NCBI GenBank assembly: GCA_034359265.1
Contig: CP136894.1
Location: 32,642,501 to 32,706,500, forward strand
Direction: 5' to 3'
Length of the DNA: 64,000 nucleotides
Source of the DNA: Canna indica
Lineage: Eukaryota; Streptophyta; Magnoliopsida; Zingiberales; Cannaceae
A program made the position numbers and the translations under genes. Position 1 is the stretch's first letter. Every line of letters begins with the position of its first letter. Under the pieces are notes generated by a model. The model did not search any database. It was given only the letters and a program-made list of their open reading frames with translations, and was not told the DNA's origin. Of this stretch, positions 45,860-56,188 are shown piece by piece.

Positions 45860-46827
45860 CCATGGTCAACTTCAATTCTTCAATTTCCTTTACCCTTGTG
45901 TGGTTGCTCCCACTACAAGACAGCAAGAAACCTTTGGTATCCAAATGGCTTTGGGTCCTTGGGGGTTAGTTGGCCAAGGTATCCAAAGTGTCTTAGTAAC
46001 ACTTGGATTCTACTTAAATGCACAATCATAGATTGCATGGACATATGTATCACAACAAAAATAATGTCCATGAAACTTTTTATTTTCACTATGGACATGT
46101 GATTTATCACTAGAATGTTTGACATGTGAGCTATGATGAACAAGAGCATTCCTAAAGGAAACATTCTTCTTTTGAACATGAGGTTTAATGGTTGAATGCT
46201 TAACATGAGAATGATGATGAACATTGGCATTCTTTACATAAGCATTTTTCATTCTAGCGTTCTTAGGAGATGAAGCATTTTTCAATTCATTTACTTTCTT
46301 ATTCAAGAAAATAATCTCACTTTTCAATTCATTCATGGATTTTTGAATAGCATGTAATTGAATTTTTAACTTGCTATTTTTATTCTTCAAATTATCATTT
46401 TTATGTTTCGAGTCCTTAATCTCAAATTTCATATCATCATGGCATGAATCAAATGACCTAGATTTTAATTTTTTATTTTCCAATTTGAATTCATGCAAGC
46501 AAGGATTAAGCGTCACATTTTCTTTCTTTAACATTTTATTTTCCTTATCTTTCTAACAAGCAAGCCATAAATCTTTCTACACTCATGTACTAACTCATCA
46601 TATGACATGTCATGAGAACTAGTAGAACTAGCATTGTCATTTTCATTAGCATGACTAGGTGAAGGAGAGTGTACCACATCATTAGCATCCATAAGGCTAA
46701 CTTTGGATGTGGCTTCATAGTCATGGCTAGAGGGTGCTTCAAGTGAGAGGTGGAGGTCGAAGCACTTGACCTCTTCCTTGCTTTGTTCATCACGGTAGGG
46801 CAATTTTTCTTCACATGCCCCAATTTG
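45860..46827 (-). pseudogene. L2 copia gag C-terminal half
   Basis: From the right: the remains of a first zinc knuckle (GHVKKNCPTV in one frame), an acidic/serine-rich region (YEATSKVSLMDANDVVHSPS, then ASSTSSHDMSYDELVHEC), and a long lysine/asparagine coiled coil (LKNKNSKLKIQLHAIQKS, EIIFLNKKVNELKNA). A histidine-rich part (NVHHHSHVKHS) and a degenerate second knuckle (HYFCCDTYVHAIYDC) follow. The linker GPKAIWIPK ends it near 45930. The N-terminal gag half has been removed by fusion to the LTR at about 46828. Confidence 0.75.
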
Positions 46828-47797
46828 AGAAGATGAATCTTGAAGGTTCAAAGGCAAGATCAAGCTTGTATCATGGAAGCTAGGGTTGTTTGCAAAGATG
46901 GCTCAAGAATTCTTGTAGAGATGGAAGGAGTGGCTCTTTCAGGCTTTGAGGCGTCAACAACCCCTTACAAATGAGTTTGGGATGAGTATTTATAACCTCC
47001 CAACACTCAAGGCTCATCAACGAGCATATTTTTGCCCATTGTCGACGCCCGTTTGCTTGCCAGTCGATCGTCGATCGAGCGACCGAGCGAATGAAGGAAT
47101 TCTACCCATTCTGGGCATCGGTCGGTTGACCAATCATTCGACCGAAATGCCTTCTGCCTGATTTCTTCTGCAGTCGGTCGACCAAATCTAGGCAGTGCTG
47201 ATTTTTTGTTTGTTTATTTTTCTTAACTTTAAGTTAATAACTTTAAAACATATATGTTATATAAGGATTACCCCCCATTTGGATTCAATAAAAATATCTA
47301 AAAAATCAAAATCCTTAAGAATCAAAATCTAACTTTTGGGGTCTTGTACAAATTTTCAAAAAACGTAAATTTTATAATCCTCTGGTTCAAATATGGGTAG
47401 GCTAAAGGCTTCCAAAAAATCCTTAAAGATATCTCGTTATCTAGTTTTTACCTAAGGAACAATTACCGGGACTTTTGGTGCCAAGAAAATATCTAGGTCA
47501 TATAGCCCTCCAAGGAGCTTCCTAGGCTTAGTGAATTTCAGGGCTGTTTTTCTGATTTTTCGGGTTTTCGTGTTTTGGGGTTCAGGTTTGGTTTTTTGGT
47601 TTCTTTGCGTCATCATGAGGATTTACAAGACATTCTAGACACCCTAAACCTAAACTCTATCTTCCTAAAGAATCCCGAGCATCGACGAGTGCTAACCGAC
47701 TTGGAACCTTAAAATAACTCTTCATGAAATCATTAGTTCCATGTTTATTATCATCAAAATTGAGATTAAGACCAAGGTTGAAAACCTTAGGCCAACA
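46828..47797 (-). repeat. 5' LTR of L2 element, 3' part deleted
   Basis: It matches 43084-44099 in order and orientation: GAATCTTGAAGGTTCAAAGG opens both. It ends at 47797 with the LTR start TGTTGGCCTAAGG on the minus strand. About 600 bases at the LTR end, the PBS and the gag start are missing. A TCGA-rich block lies at about 47040-47190. Confidence 0.85.
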
Positions 47798-48042
47798 TGA
47801 ATGCGGCCCTATATGTCTACTAGCATAGACATGCTGCAACTCGATCACGGATCTCGTTTACGAATATGATAGAAAAGTTGTTTCCTATAGGAACGAATGC
47901 GCGAGGAAGGAGTTCCTCGAAAACACTAATTATTAGGGCATCCCTAAATTGTAGGGATTGGCACATGATAATATTTCAAGTAGTTGATTAAATTTAATTA
48001 TGAATTAAATATTTAATTAACTAGTTGACCAGAAATATATTT

Positions 48043-48568
48043 AATTATGAATTAAATATATTTTGATTTTGAATCAAATATACATCGTGGGAAAGTTAGT
48101 TCCTAACCATGAGCCTAATCGATTAATTGAGAATTAATTTTTTTGGATCAATTATAATTAATAAGAATTTGATTTATGTAGATAAATCATAAAATTAATA
48201 GATTTATGATTTATGAGGATAAATCATAATTCTATTAATGAATAAGAAATTGAGTTATTTAGATAAACATCTTTCATATTGTTTATGGAATTGATTTATT
48301 TAGACAATTATGAATTAAATATATTTTGATTTTGAATCAAATATACATAGTGGGAAAGTTAGTTTCTAACCATGCGCCTAATCGATTAATTGAGAATTAA
48401 TTTTTTTGGATAAATTCTAATTAATAAGAATTTGATTTTTGTAGATAAATCATAAAATTAACAGATATATGATTTATGAGGATAAATCATAATTCTATTA
48501 ATGAATAAGAAATTGAGTTATTTAGATAAACCTCTTTCATATTGTTTATGGAATTGATTTATTTAGAT
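48043..48568 (+). repeat. 263-bp tandem duplication in family C LTR
   Basis: AATTATGAATTAAATATATT begins at 48043 and again at 48306, each followed by the same AT-rich text through TTGTTTATGGAATTGATTTA. The copy at 39211-41594 has the segment once. Confidence 0.85.
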
Positions 48569-49024
48569 AATTATCATTCTTATTTATAGGCTATTAATTT
48601 ATGGAGATAAATTAAAGTTTATATTTTATTGGATTTAATTAATTTTGAAACTATTAAAATATAAATTATTTTTGGAGGCAAATCCCATAATTTTGTATTT
48701 CGGGGAGAGAGTTTTTAGGGGACCTACCTTTGTAGGCGCCCCCCCCGGATCTCTATAAATTGTGGCTGAACACCCCATGGGGGTTAGTGAATTAGTTCTT
48801 CCTCCTCCTCTCCATTGGTGGCCGGCCATATACTTCCTCCTTCCCGATTTTTTACGAAGACAAATTGGAGGTGTCTTCTACTTGGGTGTGCCGCCTACTT
48901 CATCTACTTGGAGGATTCCCAAAAAGGACAACGACGTATTCTTTGATCTACCACCTCATTCCATTATTTTCTCATCGCCTCTTTCTGTCGTTTTGGAGCC
49001 CGGTTCTTGGTGGAAGGGTCGGCC

Positions 49025-50183
49025 TGTTGGCCCAAGGGTTCCCCCTAGGCTTCGATCTCTATTTTGATGATGATAAATATGAAACTAATGTATTTGTGAA
49101 GTTTTGTGTTCAGGTTGAGGTTACGATACACGCACGAAGTTCGTTAGGAGAAATACAAAAATTGGCAAAAATGGCTTCGAAAATGAGTGAGTAGAAAATC
49201 TAGAGTTAGGATTAGATTTTATCTAATATGACTCTGGGAATATATCGCAAGCCTAATTATAATGATATCCAAGTCAAAACATGGTAACAGACCTCAAAAA
49301 CGAAGCGCGCAAGAAGCAAACTTCAAAATCCAGCCTCAGTCCAAATTCAATCGACAAATTGGTCGACTCGCAGAAGCAAAAACCTAGCAGTGAGCAACGA
49401 TGCAGAATTTGGTCGACCAATTGGTCGACCGCTAGAAGGCAGATAAGGGCAGTGGGGTATTTGGTCAACCGCCTGGTCGACCGAGTGGTGCCCAAAACTG
49501 GCAAAGCACTACGGTCGCGTGAGCGGTCGATCAGTCAGTTGATCGACGATCAACTGGCAAGCGGTCGGGTGTCTCCCAACAGGCAGAAAAATGCTCGTTG
49601 GGTGGAACTGCCAAGTGAGAATTTATAAATACCCCTCACCAACCTATTTTAACTCTTCTTAACAAGTCTTAAAAACTTCCTAAGTGTGATTTGAGCCTTC
49701 TAAGCTTGATTTCCTTGTGCTTGCTTCTGCGATCGACGATTCCTCTCAAGCGCTCGTCTTTCCTCATCTCCTGCTTCGATTCGACCTCACCATCATGTGG
49801 AGTTGGAGGCATTGAAGGCTTGGAAGAGAGCTCTTTGTTGTGATATACTCTTTAGCTCATTTTATTGTAATTTTACTTGTTATTTGAACTTGATTTTCAT
49901 TGTTAGCTTGCTCGGTGTGCTAGGTTAAACATCTTAGGGTTTCCTTTGTAGAGTTGCGTTTTGCCTAGGTGAATAGGTTTGAGGCATTCTCAAAGGGTTA
50001 AGAAATGAGTCACAGGGTAACACATAGTCTATAAAGGATCGGTCAGAAATTCTTGGTGTGGAGCCAAGATAGTAGAGTAGGCGGTTGGCCGAACCACTAT
50101 AATTATTCATGTTTGCATTGCCTTGTTTAATTGTTGTTAATTGCTAATATCACTCGTCAAGCATCGTAAACTAGTAGCACGTC
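49025..50183 (+). repeat. 5' LTR of L1 copy, 3' end deleted
   Basis: It is similar to 33425-34716 in reverse. TATAAATA is at 49624-49631, with a TCGA-rich block at about 49345-49570 upstream. The text stops at CTAGTAGCACGTC near 50183, about 110 bases before a normal LTR end. The next bases belong to gag, so PBS and gag N-terminus are lost in one deletion. Confidence 0.85.
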
Positions 50184-51254
50184 ATGGAAGCAAAGGATTG
50201 CAATCATGGAAGGAAAGGATTTGGGGATGTTGAAGCTCACCGAGTTCATTGGGTCTCTCATGACACATGAGACCCATATGAAGCAATACAAGGAGGAAGA
50301 TGCCCCCAAAGGCAAGACTATTGTCTTAAAAGCATCACATCGGGTTGAAGAATCTCCATCGTCCGAGGAGGAGATAGATGATTTTCAAGAAATGGCGATG
50401 ATGGCAAGGAGATTCATGAACTTCATGAGGGGAGGCATGAGAAAAGGCAAAGGAGGCTACAGATGCTTCAATTGCAACAAAATCGCACACCTAAGGAAGG
50501 ATTGCCCACTCCTCAAGATGGCTTCTACCCGTATCCCAACAAGAATGACAAGTACAAGAAGAAGAAGAAGAAGAAGAAGAAGAAGAAGGCGATGATGGCT
50601 TCATGGGATGAGAGTGAATCCTCATCAAGTGAAGATGAGACCAAGAGTGAGAAGGCAAACTTTTGTCTCATGGCAAATGACAATGAGGTAAAATTTATTT
50701 TTGGTGAGCTTTCATTTACGGAAGAAGAACTATAAAATGAATTTGATCAAATGCATGATGAATTCAATGCTATTAGGGAAAAGTTTAAAGAGCTTAAAAA
50801 GGACAACAAATATTTAGAGCTTGAAAATGATAAATAGTTACTTTCATGCAATGCCCTATGGAAAGAAGTAGATGCCCTTAAGGAAGAAAAGCATGCCTTA
50901 GAGATTGTTAAATAAAGTTTAGAAAATGATAATAAAAAGTTAGAAAATGAGAACAAGTTCTTGAGTGATCAAGTAGAGCACTTGAATGATAGCAAGCTTA
51001 ACTTAAAAAGAGAATTATGCATGCTAAATGAGAAAATGACAACCTTACAAAATTTCATGCCTAAGGTTGTCAATGCTAGAAAAACCACACACAATCATGC
51101 TCATGCACACTTTCATGCTCACACACATAGCACAAGAAAATTTAATGAAAGTTGTTTTTCATGTGGTATTTTTGGCCATATGGCTAGAGATTGTGCACTT
51201 AAGAGGAACCTCCATGCTAGATTTACTTGTGTTCCTAAGATGACTAACACTTAA
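50184..51254 (+). pseudogene. L1 copia gag, N-terminus missing
   Basis: The open part 50206-50595 reads LGMLKLTEFIGSLMTHETHM, EEIDDFQEMAMMARRFM and the first zinc knuckle CFNCNKIAHLRKDC, whose G before H is A. A frameshift near 50530 is followed by an (AAG)n microsatellite at about 50556-50588. In the shifted frame the text resumes with MASWDESESSSSEDE and LCLMANDNEV-like text (here FCLMANDNEV). Stops occur in the coiled coil (50733, 50837, 50913). 50961-51254 is open, with a histidine-rich stretch (HNHAHAHFHAHTHS) and the second knuckle CFSCGIFGHMARDC intact. Confidence 0.87.
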
Positions 51255-51867
51255 GGACCCAAGAAGATTTGGGTACCTAAAATTGTCTCTTCTGCTATTG
51301 TAGATAGAGAAGCATCCTCAAGCAAGTAGAAGCAGATGGATTTTGAATAGCGGTTGCTCAAAACACATGACAGGTGATATCAATCTTTTTACAACCCTAT
51401 CAAGTAAGGATGGCAGACATGTGACTTTTGGAGACAATGCTAAAGGTAAGATTGTTGGCATTGGTGATATAGGTATACTTCCCTACCCATGCATTAAAAA
51501 TGTCTTACTAGTTGATGGGTTAAAGCATAACTTGATTAGTATATCTCAATTATGTGATAATGGTTATGTAGTTATTTTTGAAGCATCTAAATGCATCATT
51601 AGAAGTGCACCATCTAATGATATTGTATTTATTGGAAATAGGCAAGAAAATATTTACACATAGTTTTAAATGTTTTGCCTAATCCTCATGTTAGATGTTT
51701 AGTTGCCATGGAAAATAATTCGTGGTTGTCGCATAGATGGCTAGGACATGCTAGAATGAGCCTCATCCAATAAATAACAAAAAGGGACTTAGTTAAAGGA
51801 ATGCCTAAGATAAAGTTTGAAAAGGACAAACTTTGTGATGCATGTCAACATGGAAAACAAGTTAAGT
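51255..51867 (+). pseudogene. L1 copia protease and GAG-pre-integrase
   Basis: After GPKKIWVPK comes the protease active site, which reads WILNSGCSKHM: the catalytic D is N (AAT at 51346-51348). HVTFGDNAKGKIVGIGDIG and VLLVDGLKHNLISISQLC follow, open to 51663. A frame change leads to WLSHRWLGHARMSLIQ and CDACQHGKQVKS, the zinc-binding GAG-pre-integrase domain. It is cut by the CACTA terminus at 51868. Confidence 0.87.
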
Positions 51868-51983
51868 CACTACAAGAAATATGGTTTTTAGTGACGAGAT
51901 TTTGTGGGGCCCCACTAAATCAACCTATTTATGGGGGTCGCTAGTCGACCCTCACAAAAACCTATTAGTAAAAGAACTCTTTT

Positions 51984-52489
51984 GTGAGGGTCGGATATGA
52001 CCCTCACTAAAAAGTATCTATAGTGGGGACATTAGCATGACCCTCACGAAAACCTGTCAGTAGAAGAAAACATTTTGTGAGGGTCGAATATGACCCTCAC
52101 TAAAAAGCATATATTGTGAGGACAACATCATGACCCTCACGAATTCATGTATTTTGTAAGGGTCGAATATGACCCTCACTAAAAAGTATATTTTGTGAGG
52201 ATATTGTGATTCTCACGAAATCCTGCATTTAGTGAGGGTCGAATATGACCCTCACTAAAAAGTATATATTGTGAGGATAATATTGCGACTCTCACGAAAT
52301 CCTGCATTTGGTGAGGGTCGAATATGATCCTCACTAAAAAATATATTTTGTGAGGTCATTGTGACCATCACAAAATCCTGCATTTAGTGAGCGTCAAATA
52401 TGACTCTCACTAAAAAGTATATATTGTGAGGACAACATGGTAACCCTCACCAAATCCTACATTTTGTGATGGTAAGAAATGACCCTCAC
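51984..52489 (+). repeat. CACTA subterminal hairpin array, 7 units
   Basis: Hairpins of the form GTGAGGGTC, six bases (GAATAT), GACCCTCAC start at 51984, 52077, 52156, 52232, 52311, 52387 and 52466 (spacing 93, 79, 76, 79, 76, 79). Between each pair lies a second, weaker hairpin (GTGAGGACA, spacer, TGACCCTCAC). Units end AAATCCTGCATTT. The last units are more diverged. Confidence 0.9.
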
Positions 52490-52492
52490 CAA

Positions 52493-54049
52493 TGTTGGCT
52501 TTAGGTTTTCAACCTTAGCCTTAATCTCGATCTTGATAGTTTTGATTATAACAAACATGAAACTAATGATTTCATTAAGAATATCTTTCAGGTTCCATAT
52601 CGACTAGCGTTCGATGTCCTCGATCAGATAAATCGGAGAAATCACGAAATCGGAAGGACATTGATCGTCGCGCTCGGGTTCGTCGTGAAGTTTCTCGAAG
52701 ATCGACGAGTGCACCAAAATCGCATCGGACGAGCTCAAAGATCAATGGAAAGCTCTCTATCATGATGTTCGTTGAAAGACGGAACCCGGAAACGAAGCGC
52801 AAAAGAAATAGGCTGAAGAAGTAACATTCATCCTAGGTTCGGTCGACCGACCAAAGTAAATAAGGTAGTAGAGCTACTTCGGTCGACCAAGCGGTCAACC
52901 GATGGAAGCCGAAAATGGGCAATAGCTCGGGCGGTCGACCCATCGGTCAATCGACTTGCTGATTCCCGCGACGCAAGTTCGCCTCGGTCGATCGACGGGT
53001 TGACCGAATGGTGAAAGAATCGGGCCGAGGCTGGCGGTCGACCGACCTGCATATGAGCTGCACCGTAAGACCGCGTCGGTCGACCAACGGGTCGACCGGA
53101 GATCACGGATCGCGCGATCTGCGTCTGGGGTCGATCAGTCGATTGACCGACTACAGGGTAAACAGAAGCGGTCGAATGACCAGTCGATCGATGCTTCGAC
53201 CAGCGCTTCGACCGGGGGCCTGTAATGGATAGTTTTCTATCCGTTGAACGTCGTTTCTTCACCTGGGTATAAATACATCCAAGTATGATTCATTTAAACT
53301 TCTTCCCTTCATTTACATAATTTATTGAGCATTTAAAGATGGATTTAAAGCCTTCCAAACGGTCAATCGCGCGCGCTCTGCTTCTCCAGCGAGTTCCACT
53401 TCAAGCGCATGGTTTTTCCTCAACTCGAGAATTAAATTGAGCAGTTCATCTTGACAAGTTGGAGGCCCATTGAAGGCTGTGAAAGGAGCTTGCAAACATT
53501 GGTTTTATCTTAAGCTCTTTCAATTGTAATTTTATTGTTATTTAAACTATTGGATTTGTGTGTGAAGACCAGGTGTTTGGTCTTGTCGGGTGAAGTGGTA
53601 TCCTTGGTGAAAAAGGAGTAAAGCCACTTCTGTAATTAAATGTAGTGTTTACTAGCATTAGTTTAGTTGTCCCTTAGGTTGAGGTGGGAAAGAGCTCTCG
53701 GTAGGAAGACGGGATATTTCCGGTGTGCAAGTGCCTTCGGTTGGAGAGCGAGTCTTTCCGGAGAAAAGTCCTCGCGTGTAAGGGAAACTCGATTAATCTA
53801 GTAAAACTAGTTTGGAAATCCTAAGCGGGGTGCTTAGGTAGTGGAGTAGGCATTGGGGCCGAACCACTTTAAATATCTGTGTTTGCATTGCTCTTTATTT
53901 TTGTTTTAATTGTTTAATCATTTGTATTGCTTCCGCATCGAATTGCAAATTGCCTATCTAATATAAGAAATCGATTAAATTGGAATTTAGGCGAATCGTT
54001 TAGTAAACACATTATTCATCCCCTATCTAGTGTTGTCATTTCGCCTTCA
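52493..54049 (+). repeat. solo LTR, L2 family, in CACTA
   Basis: It starts TGTTGGCTTTAGG and ends GTTGTCATTTCGCCTTCA. Perfect 5-base duplications ACCAA flank it (52488-52492 and 54050-54054). It has TATAAATA at 53268-53275 and the densest TCGA/GGTCGACC block of all copies (52836-53225). The overlapping frames on both strands (52828-53262, 53008-53232) are products of that palindromic block. Length 1557. Confidence 0.95.
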
Positions 54050-54054
54050 ACCAA

Positions 54055-54734
54055 TTCCTACCTCTCACTTTTAAATATGAAAATAAATAAAAATTAATTT
54101 AAAAATAAAAATAATTTTAGACAATTAAATAATTGGTTAAATATATTTAAAAATCTAATATATTATTAAGTAAAAAATAAAATAATTAAAATTTTCACCC
54201 CTCACCCCTAAAAATTATTTACTTTATAAAATTATTAAAAATATAAAATAATAATAATTGATTAAATATATTCTAAATATTTGAAATAAAATTATTTCAG
54301 ATATCTGAAATAATTTTTATTACTGATTATATTTTATCTAAAATAATTGATGAAATATACTTTTTGTTTCATATATCTGAAATAATTGATAAAATATATA
54401 TTTTTATTTCCTGGGGTAGGAAATGGCCCCCATGAAATTAATAACATTTTTCCAAAAAAAAATATTTTCCTGAAGAGCTATTTCCAACTCCCAGTAAATG
54501 AGGGCTCTTTTCGGCCCTCAGGAAAAGTGAGCTTTCAAGGGGACTTTTTTCAACACTCAGGAAATATTTTTATTTCTCCTTGCCCATTTCCTCGTAATCT
54601 TTCCCGCGAGCAGTCTTCAGTCTCCACCGCAATCCCTACGCTAATTTTTCACTCTCCACCGCTCCGTCTTCACCTCGTCAATCGCTATGCAAAGGACATA
54701 GAGGAGTTGTGCGATCCTGCGAGAGTGATTGTGG
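54055..54734. other. AT-rich CACTA interior and palindromic subterminal-like block
   Basis: 54055-54380 is very AT-rich with TAAAT runs. 54405-54575 holds several inverted motifs such as GAGGGC-TCTTTTCG-GCCCTC and repeated TTTCCTG/CAGGAAA, similar in kind but not in sequence to CACTA subterminal repeats, perhaps the end of another element. The frame at 54386-54772 has no family support. Confidence 0.4.
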
Positions 54735-56188
54735 CACTACAAGAGATTATTTTTTTAGTGATATTTAATTAGTAGCAATAAGATAATTATTGTTAAATAA
54801 ATTAGAGTGAACAATTATTTTATATTATTTAGTAATTATTAATAAAAAATTCTAGATTTAATGACAATTTTTAATATAATCTAAAAATACCTCTAATTAT
54901 TATAATTTTTCTTTTACTCAGATTTTAATTAATTTAAAACCGGCGCTGTTGAAGAGCCCCGATTTGAAGTTCTGTTTTCATCATTTTTGCGTTTTATTCT
55001 CCCGACTACTTCCCTCATTTCGTCTCAGCGCGCAAAGCCTCTTCTTGGATTCGTCATCTCCAACCTCTTCTTCGATTCGTCATCTCCACACCTCTGCCGA
55101 TCTATGTTCTTCCCATTCCCCTAAACCCTCAACCCTTTCCCCTCTTGATCTCCATTCTTCCCATTTCCAATCTCCATTACCTATCTCCCGATCCTCTTCA
55201 ATCTATTGATTTACATTGCCAATCTGCAATTCGATCTCCATTCCCATTTATGTGCCCTCTTGTTGTGTCATCTGTTTCTATCTCGTGCATGAATTGAATC
55301 AAACTTTTGTTTTTTATTGCAAGGCTAAAAGAGGACATGTTTTTATTATTTAGGCTAGAAATAATGTGATCTTCCCTGCAATAGCTGGATCTATCATTGA
55401 GGATTATGGGATGAGCCTTAGGTCTTCAGCCACGGAAGGGATGTTGAGCGAGCAGCGTTGCATGTCCAATGATTCAATTGCAGAGTGGCGGTCTTCTGAG
55501 CAAGTTGAGTATGGAACAGCTTCCATTTCACCGCCTTATTTTGCTAATGTACAGCCTCAGGTCTTATTGCAACTTGGAACCAAATATCATTGTCAGTCAC
55601 GTTTATGAATTTTTTGCATGTTGATGAATTCTTTTCCTCTTATCAAATCCATGAGGACTTATCATATTTAGAATAGTTATGTAATCTTCTTGTACAAATT
55701 CAAATTATTTATTTGCCATTGCAACGAGAATGTCCATTTTCCAGTTGAGATGAATGATTGAGGGATAATGCCTCATGTAATTTAAGACAAAGGAAAATAA
55801 GTACATGATTTTTAAGGTGTCATCAAGGAGATGCAAAGCAAGAAAGGTGTTGTAGATAACTGTGTTCAAAGGTCTTCTTTTCTCCATGGCCAAGAAAAGG
55901 AGGGAGAAAGAGGAGATGGAAAAGCCATAGCAAAAAGCTGCCTATTTCAAAATTGTTGGGATTGAAGGTCAATTTCGTGCTTCACTATGTGGTAGGAGCG
56001 CTTTGCTATGTGTTTCACTATATGTTGTATGATCTGATGTAGGCTCAATGTTTGAGGTCTCATAAACCATTCTTAATTCTAATATGGCAGTAGATATCAT
56101 TGTTATTTCAAGATGCTACGAAATTATCATATATTATTTTGGTTTTCTTGATATATAAGTCTGCAAGTTTTTGGCTGAGAAATGTTTT
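54735..56188 (+). mobile_element. second CACTA-like terminus and following sequence
   Basis: CACTACAAGAGATTATTTTTTTAGTGA at 54735 (given here in two overlapping parts: CACTACAAGAGATT and TTTTTTTAGTGA) parallels the terminus at 51868 in the same orientation. AT-rich DNA follows to 54930. Then comes a C/T-rich, 5'UTR-like stretch (54950-55260, with a serine-rich frame I do not trust) and a candidate exon at 55366-55608. No right terminus is found. The end is set by the gypsy-like LTR at 56189. Confidence 0.45.
55366..55608 (+). pseudogene. candidate captured host exon, unrecognised
   Basis: An 80-codon frame with balanced composition: FPAIAGSIIEDYGMSLRSS, then EQRCMSNDSIAEWRSSEQV, then SISPPYFANVQPQVLLQLG. 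It does not look like transposase, gag or pol and is not low-complexity. It is preceded by a plausible acceptor (TTTTTATTATTTAG ending near 55353). It follows a CACTA-like terminus, and CACTA elements are known to carry host gene fragments. I do not recognise the parent gene. It could also be a chance frame. Confidence 0.35.

Larger units (their letters stand above)
42480..47797 (-). mobile_element. L2 copia-derived element, pol missing
   Basis: Flanks are CGAAT (42475-42479) and TGAAT (47798-47802). The left LTR is full length and the right LTR lacks its 3' part. Between them are a gag remnant on the minus strand and about 1.7 kb of non-coding DNA. No RT, integrase or RNase H is present. It is either a non-autonomous derivative or a deleted copy. 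It interrupts the family C LTR. Confidence 0.85.
36091..49024 (+). mobile_element. family C copia LTR, split into three parts
   Basis: Part 1 is 36091-36288 (LTR positions 1 to about 198, starting TGAAAGAAATAG). Part 2 is 41595-42479 (from about LTR position 222). Part 3 is 47798-49024, which reaches the promoter region: TATAAAT at 48754-48760, then the CTTCCTCCTCC segment. It is cut at 49025 by an L1 element. Parts 2 and 3 are joined by the target duplication CGAAT/TGAAT around the L2 insertion. Joining part 1 to part 2 leaves a gap of about 23 bases; that link is inference. The LTR sits in gypsy gag. Confidence 0.65.
49025..51867 (+). mobile_element. L1 copia element, 5' part
   Basis: It starts TGTTGGCCCAAGGG at 49025 inside the family C LTR (flank CGGCC). 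LTR, gag, protease and the start of the integrase zinc region follow on the plus strand. It is interrupted at 51868 by a CACTA terminus (preceding three bases AGT). The rest of pol and the 3' LTR are not in the window. Confidence 0.85.
51868..54734 (+). mobile_element. CACTA-type DNA transposon, left end
   Basis: It begins CACTACAAGAAATATGG, the canonical plant CACTA (En/Spm) terminus, and continues TTTTTAGTGACGAG. A regular subterminal hairpin array (51984-52489) follows, as CACTA transposases require. An L2 solo LTR occupies 52493-54049. The text beyond it is AT-rich. No transposase frame and no right terminus (TTCTTGTAGTG) could be found, so the extent on the right is uncertain. It interrupts L1 copia pol. 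Confidence 0.7.

Noticed and set aside
51984..52489. Regular hairpin array that could suggest a CRISPR array or microRNA precursors
   Set aside because: The 'spacers' are themselves repeated, the context is a CACTA terminus, and the organism is a plant. Subterminal transposase sites explain it better.
52828..53262. 144-codon minus and 74-codon plus frames
   Set aside because: Both result from the palindromic GGTCGACC block in the L2 solo LTR.
54949..55209. 86-codon serine/proline-rich frame
   Set aside because: C/T-rich low-complexity text, more like a 5' untranslated region; no domain or repeat supports a protein.
54735..56188. A complete CACTA element bounded by two termini
   Set aside because: No inverted TTCTTGTAGTG end is visible anywhere to the right, so only a left terminus is claimed.
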